The translations under genes and the position numbers were made by a program. This document shows positions 62,662 to 64,000 of a DNA stretch of 64,000 nt, one piece after another. The notes under the pieces are model-generated. The model made no database searches and was not told the DNA's origin. It saw only the letters and a program-made list of their open reading frames with translations. Source of the DNA: Mugil cephalus (taxonomy: Eukaryota; Chordata; Actinopteri; Mugiliformes; Mugilidae). The stretch lies in assembly GCF_022458985.1 (NCBI RefSeq), contig NC_061777.1:12737668-12801667 (forward strand). The letters are read 5' to 3'. Position 1 is the first letter of the stretch, and each line of letters opens with the position of its first letter.

Positions 62662-62845
62662 TATTATATGACTGTAATTTGAGCTGTGCTCTGGCCACTG
62701 TTTTTGATTCTCACATTCCATTTATTTTTGTTATTATCATATTATTAATATTAATATTATATGAAGTCAAGTGCATTGCAGTAATTTCTATTCTTTCTCA
62801 TCTACTTTCTCACTCAGAGTCGACAAGGGGAACTCGGCTGTTTGA
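26773..62845 (+). CDS. prune2: PRUNE2 (BMCC1/BNIPXL), prune-like N-terminus, acidic centre, C-terminal BCH domain; about 2.1 kaa
   Basis: PRUNE2 is a cytoplasmic BNIP2-family scaffold that binds Rho regulators through its BCH domain. Coding exons: 26773-26811, 31665-31766, 32295-32497, 32878-33044, 34716-34850, 35677-35765, 45264-45413, 45693-46024, 46112-49756, 55598-56140, 57384-57460, 57758-57979, 58216-58389, 58904-59003, 59264-59395, 60049-60135, 60514-60612, 61066-61107, then 62094-62126 plus 62818-62845 (2132 aa), or alternatively 61975-62017 (2126 aa). All junctions are GT-AG and all phases agree. N-terminus [22 protein letters not shown] is the DHH-family motif I region; [20 protein letters not shown] is the block shared with mammals; [53 protein letters not shown] and [11 protein letters not shown] define the BCH domain. 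Intron 1 is 4.9 kb and intron 6 is 9.5 kb. The last exons and the C-terminus are the least certain part. Confidence 0.93.
27696..27900 (+). repeat. direct duplication, copy 1 (prune2 intron 1)
   Basis: A block starting GGAGAGTCCTTTTAAACTC and continuing through GTGTGTCTGGGGTG, ACATTTGATAC and TTTACAGCAT recurs in the same order and orientation at 28828-29020. The copies have diverged (estimated 75-80 percent by eye). Confidence 0.7.
28828..29020 (+). repeat. direct duplication, copy 2 (prune2 intron 1)
   Basis: Second copy of the block at 27696-27900: GGAGAGCCTTTTTAAACTC, GTGTGTCTAGGGTG, ACATTTGTTAC, TTTATACAGCAT, and later TTTGGCTTTGAA ... CACTTAAAAC. The intervening 0.9 kb is pyrimidine-rich unique DNA. 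Confidence 0.7.
29660..29705. repeat. (CA)n microsatellite
   Basis: Imperfect CA run with CG interruptions. Confidence 0.85.
30150..31560. promoter_or_regulatory. candidate conserved non-coding region in prune2 intron 1
   Basis: Complex, non-repetitive sequence with repeated ATTA/TAAT cores and TTTAATCTC, CATTAATGTCC and GTGATTAATGG motifs, notably 30170-30300, 30420-30530, 30690-30790 and 31120-31300. It resembles enhancer-like DNA. Intron 1 of prune2 lies within reach of foxb2. No alignment was possible. Confidence 0.3.
35865..37251 (-). mobile_element. decayed Tc1-like DNA transposon with long inverted ends (prune2 intron 6)
   Basis: A block around 35870-36030 reappears as its reverse complement around 37045-37225. 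Shared segments include the CCTAAATGTTTCAGATCATC core and the GGGCCAT-TAGGTTTGAATTTT segment. Between these ends the minus strand encodes a broken Tc1-type transposase, starting near 36895 with [20 protein letters not shown] (helix-turn-helix region), with in-frame stops throughout. The right end (TTTTTGACACCAGTG) runs directly into a GT microsatellite. The left end is worn and placed only roughly. The element is inactive. Confidence 0.8.
37249..37318. repeat. (GT)n(AT)n microsatellite at the end of the Tc1-like element
   Basis: About 22 GT units with one AT interruption, followed by an AT run. It begins at the terminal CAGTG of the transposon. Confidence 0.93.
38758..38810. repeat. perfect 16-bp inverted repeat (hairpin)
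   Basis: AGACTGACTAATGTAT (38758-38773) is the exact reverse complement of ATACATTAGTCAGTCT (38795-38810). Inside the 21-base loop, TTTGTA and TACAAA can also pair, giving an almost continuous 53-base stem-loop. See findings. Confidence 0.85.
40090..40790 (-). mobile_element. LINE remnant, 3' part with degenerate reverse transcriptase fragment
   Basis: The copy is on the minus strand: its tail appears as CCATCCATCC near 40097, and coding sequence is read leftwards from about 40790. The minus strand gives [15 protein letters not shown], followed by [12 protein letters not shown] and [16 protein letters not shown]. These match the RT palm region and downstream segment of an abundant fish non-LTR retrotransposon as I recall it. 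The catalytic motif, normally FADD or YADD, reads FVDG. The intervening DNA is shortened and frame-broken. Confidence 0.75.
46112..49756 (+). CDS. prune2: prune2 giant central exon (1214 codons)
   Basis: Single 3645-base exon, entered and left in phase 2 (AG|G ... CTA AG|GTAAGC). It encodes a Ser/Glu/Asp-rich, probably disordered segment. The first part carries [20 protein letters not shown] and [10 protein letters not shown], the best-conserved block of PRUNE2. Tryptophan-centred acidic motifs recur: [68 protein letters not shown]. Near the end, [16 protein letters not shown] is a short hydrophobic island. The human counterpart is roughly twice as long. No frame break is seen in 3.6 kb, so the exon is under coding constraint. 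Confidence 0.95.
50921..50978. repeat. 18-bp inverted repeat with AT-alternating centre
   Basis: ATTGGTAGAATAGTTGTA (50921-50938) pairs with TACAACTATTCTGCCAAT (50961-50978) with a single T/C difference that still allows G-U pairing. The centre is alternating AT. It lies about 30 bases from the left LTR of the Ty3/gypsy element. It is probably a MITE-like palindrome. Confidence 0.75.
51009..51138 (-). repeat. left LTR (3' LTR of the minus-strand element)
   Basis: Direct repeat partner of 52956-53108; similarity is clear from CATTGGT (51017) to CAGTATATACAG (51137). Outer limits are approximate. Confidence 0.65.
52956..53108 (-). repeat. right LTR (5' LTR of the minus-strand element)
   Basis: Read on the minus strand it starts TGTTGGAATACTG and ends near ACTAGCA, consistent with TG...CA LTR ends. 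Confidence 0.65.
53755..54010. repeat. interspersed LINE 3'-end repeat
   Basis: Contains GTTAGGTTAATTGGTGATTC, GCCCTGCGATGGACTGGTGA, CCTGTCCAGGGTGTATCCC and CTCTCGCCC, ending in GATAAGCAGTAGGGGAGAGA. This is the very common fish non-LTR retrotransposon tail, recalled from many fish loci. It is truncated, with no coding part. Confidence 0.7.
55598..56140 (+). CDS. prune2: prune2 exon 10, Tyr/Gln-rich 181-codon exon
   Basis: 543 bases with acceptor AAAGAAG|ACACC and donor CTGTCAAG|GTGAGC. It is phase 2 on both sides, so it can be included or skipped without a frameshift. It encodes a low-complexity segment full of Tyr, Gln, Ser and Asp ([41 protein letters not shown]). Splicing into the preceding and following prune2 exons keeps frame ([10 protein letters not shown] at entry, R-HSQQGG at exit). 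I recognise no domain and recall no clear counterpart in the human protein. The acceptor lacks an ideal pyrimidine tract right before the AG. Confidence 0.75.
56141..57383 (+). other. prune2 intron 10
   Basis: About 1.2 kb with a long GT microsatellite and no further feature. A hydrophobic open stretch at 57200-57360 lacks coding support. Confidence 0.6.
56645..56699. repeat. (GT)n microsatellite
   Basis: Pure GT run of about 27 units in prune2 intron 10. Confidence 0.95.
57758..61107 (+). CDS. prune2: prune2 BCH (BNIP2/Cdc42GAP homology) domain exons
   Basis: Seven exons (57758-57979, 58216-58389, 58904-59003, 59264-59395, 60049-60135, 60514-60612, 61066-61107). An acidic lead-in ([18 protein letters not shown]) precedes the CRAL-TRIO-like fold: [114 protein letters not shown]. 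The basic RRLKKNLK stretch corresponds to the Rho/RhoGAP-binding region of BNIP2-family BCH domains. The fold and exon structure match BNIP2, the paralogue on the duplicated segment. The last exon ([15 protein letters not shown]) is 42 bases, symmetric, and possibly optional. Confidence 0.95.
60359..60462. mobile_element. MITE-like element with 14-bp perfect inverted ends (prune2 intron 16)
   Basis: CTCCTATTATCCTC (60359-60372) and GAGGATAATAGGAG (60449-60462) are exact reverse complements, with weaker inner TTGACCC/GGGTCAA pairing. At about 104 bases and non-coding it is typical of a short non-autonomous DNA element. Confidence 0.6.
62420..62485. repeat. LINE 3'-tail fragment
   Basis: GAGATAGGCTTCAGCAACC ... 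GAAGATAAGTGGTAG is a short copy of the same LINE tail class as the repeat at 53755-54010. Confidence 0.5.
62500..62580. repeat. interspersed repeat (TATATAGCACCTTTC type)
   Basis: Contains TATATAGCACCTTTCGTAC and GCAGCCCAAGGTGCTTCACA, a widely dispersed vertebrate retroposon-type sequence. It is about 80 bases, in the last prune2 intron or terminal region. Confidence 0.5.
62633..62660. repeat. (CA)n microsatellite
   Basis: About 13-14 CA units, 3' of the repeat at 62500. Confidence 0.9.
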
Positions 62846-63680
62846 CAAGATCCCTGGCTGATGCCTGTCTTCTCCATGCATATTGCTGTACTCTACTACA
62901 GCATGTCTGAATATGAAAGTCAGCGTGCAGCATGGCACGTACAGCAAATAGTTGTTAGGGCAACAACTAGCAGTGGGTCAGGCAACTTCTCTTTCATGAA
63001 GGAAAATGAAAATGTGAGGGTGCTATATAGACAGTACTCTTGTTTGTATTGCAGAGACCGCCACTGTGCTGAAAGGAGGGTGCTCTTACATTAGGTTTAG
63101 TTTCTTTTGCCTTTCATTTGAGCTATTAATATTAATATGTAACAGATTTTATGGGTATCGTTGAATTTCCTCACTGACTTATTGCATTTATGTATTCATA
63201 AAATGAATGTATTAATAATTAACCCATCATATTGCTAAATATTAAGTTTGTAAAGGCAATGTAAGGTGCATCATGCATTTAACATATAACCAAATACAAG
63301 CCAACGGAAGACATATTCAACTGCGTGTTCTCGCAAGTTAACATTTGTGGACGATACTGTAATGTAGCTCTGTCAATAGACTGTAATGTTGAGTGAATCT
63401 CTATTTAGACTACAATTTAAGGTCATCAAGGTTTACAACACTTTATTCCATACACAAAATGATACAAACATCTTTGTACTTTACAAGCCTTACTGTACAG
63501 GCAGGACACAGTGGCCGAGCTATTTGTGAAGAGTTTACAAAGGTGCAGACGCCACCTGTCACAGTGAGGTTTAACATTGTGTCACAATATCGTTCAGTGC
63601 CTCGTCCAATCTTTTTAAAAGAAAAAAAAGCTGTCAGTAGTCCTTATGTGTCACTGTGAAAATAAAGCAACTTGATATAA
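62846..63680 (+). other. probable prune2 3' UTR
   Basis: AT-rich non-coding DNA follows the longer C-terminal option and ends at an AATAAA. No reading frame of interest is seen. From about 63680 to 64000 I see nothing definable. Confidence 0.45.
63661..63666 (+). terminator. AATAAA polyadenylation signal, probable prune2 3' end
   Basis: Canonical AATAAA in the context TGAAAATAAAGCAACTTG, about 0.8 kb past the predicted stop. It is the best-placed plus-strand signal I noticed downstream of the last coding exon. Confidence 0.5.
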
Positions 63681-64000
63681 GTTAGCAAAAAAAGCTGATA
63701 TCAGCAGCTGCAGTAATATGTTGCATGCTTTCAGTTGTTGAAGTGTACTCAGATCTAATTACTCACCCTAACGCAGAATAGTGCGCTGTTATAATAATAT
63801 TTAAAGATGGTTCATCTGAATTGTGTGTGAGAAAAAGAGAGGCTGTTTGGAAGTGGAGAGGAAATAAGGCGATAGTGTATGTTACAATGACAGGGCACGG
63901 GCTAGAAGGTGTCCACCTCGCAGTTTTGGGCACGTCTGTTTTTGTTTCTTTATATTTGTACATGTTTGTTCGTGGCTGGCATAGTATTTATTTGCTGTAA

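Overview
The window is a vertebrate nuclear segment, almost certainly from a teleost (ray-finned) fish. The genes are split by GT-AG introns, the proteins are clearly vertebrate orthologues, introns are mostly short, CA/GT microsatellites are dense, and the decayed mobile elements are of types typical of fish (Tc1-like, LINE with a CCATCC tail, Ty3/gypsy). I cannot name the species.

Four protein-coding genes are present. On the minus strand, positions 185-9829 hold the first 23 coding exons (812 codons, with every splice phase consistent) of vps13a, a bridge-like lipid-transfer protein. The gene runs off the left edge of the window. Just upstream of its promoter, also on the minus strand, is a C2CD4-family gene (10671-11927) with a single coding exon. 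After about 8.5 kb of gene-free DNA comes the single-exon forkhead gene foxb2 (20808-21761, minus). A further 5 kb gene-free stretch is rich in homeodomain-type sites. Then prune2 starts on the plus strand at 26773 and spans about 36 kb to roughly 62845. It has at least 19-20 coding exons: a prune/DHH-type N-terminus, a 3.6 kb acidic central exon, and a C-terminal BCH (CRAL-TRIO-like) domain.

From memory, the order PRUNE2-FOXB2-VPS13A matches human 9q21. The paralogous human segment at 15q22 carries BNIP2, FOXB1, C2CD4A/B and VPS13C. The fish locus therefore looks like a complete four-gene copy of that whole-genome-duplication block, and its C2CD4 member is the piece I do not recall in the human 9q21 segment. 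This is the main biological point of interest.

The remaining DNA is introns and intergenic sequence. It contains a Tc1-like element with long inverted ends, a LINE remnant with a damaged reverse transcriptase motif, an internally deleted Ty3/gypsy element between short LTRs, MITE-like hairpins, a 200 bp direct duplication, many microsatellites, and several AT-rich stretches that read like conserved developmental enhancers. I found no bacterial-type operon, CRISPR array or rRNA, and I recognised no tRNA.
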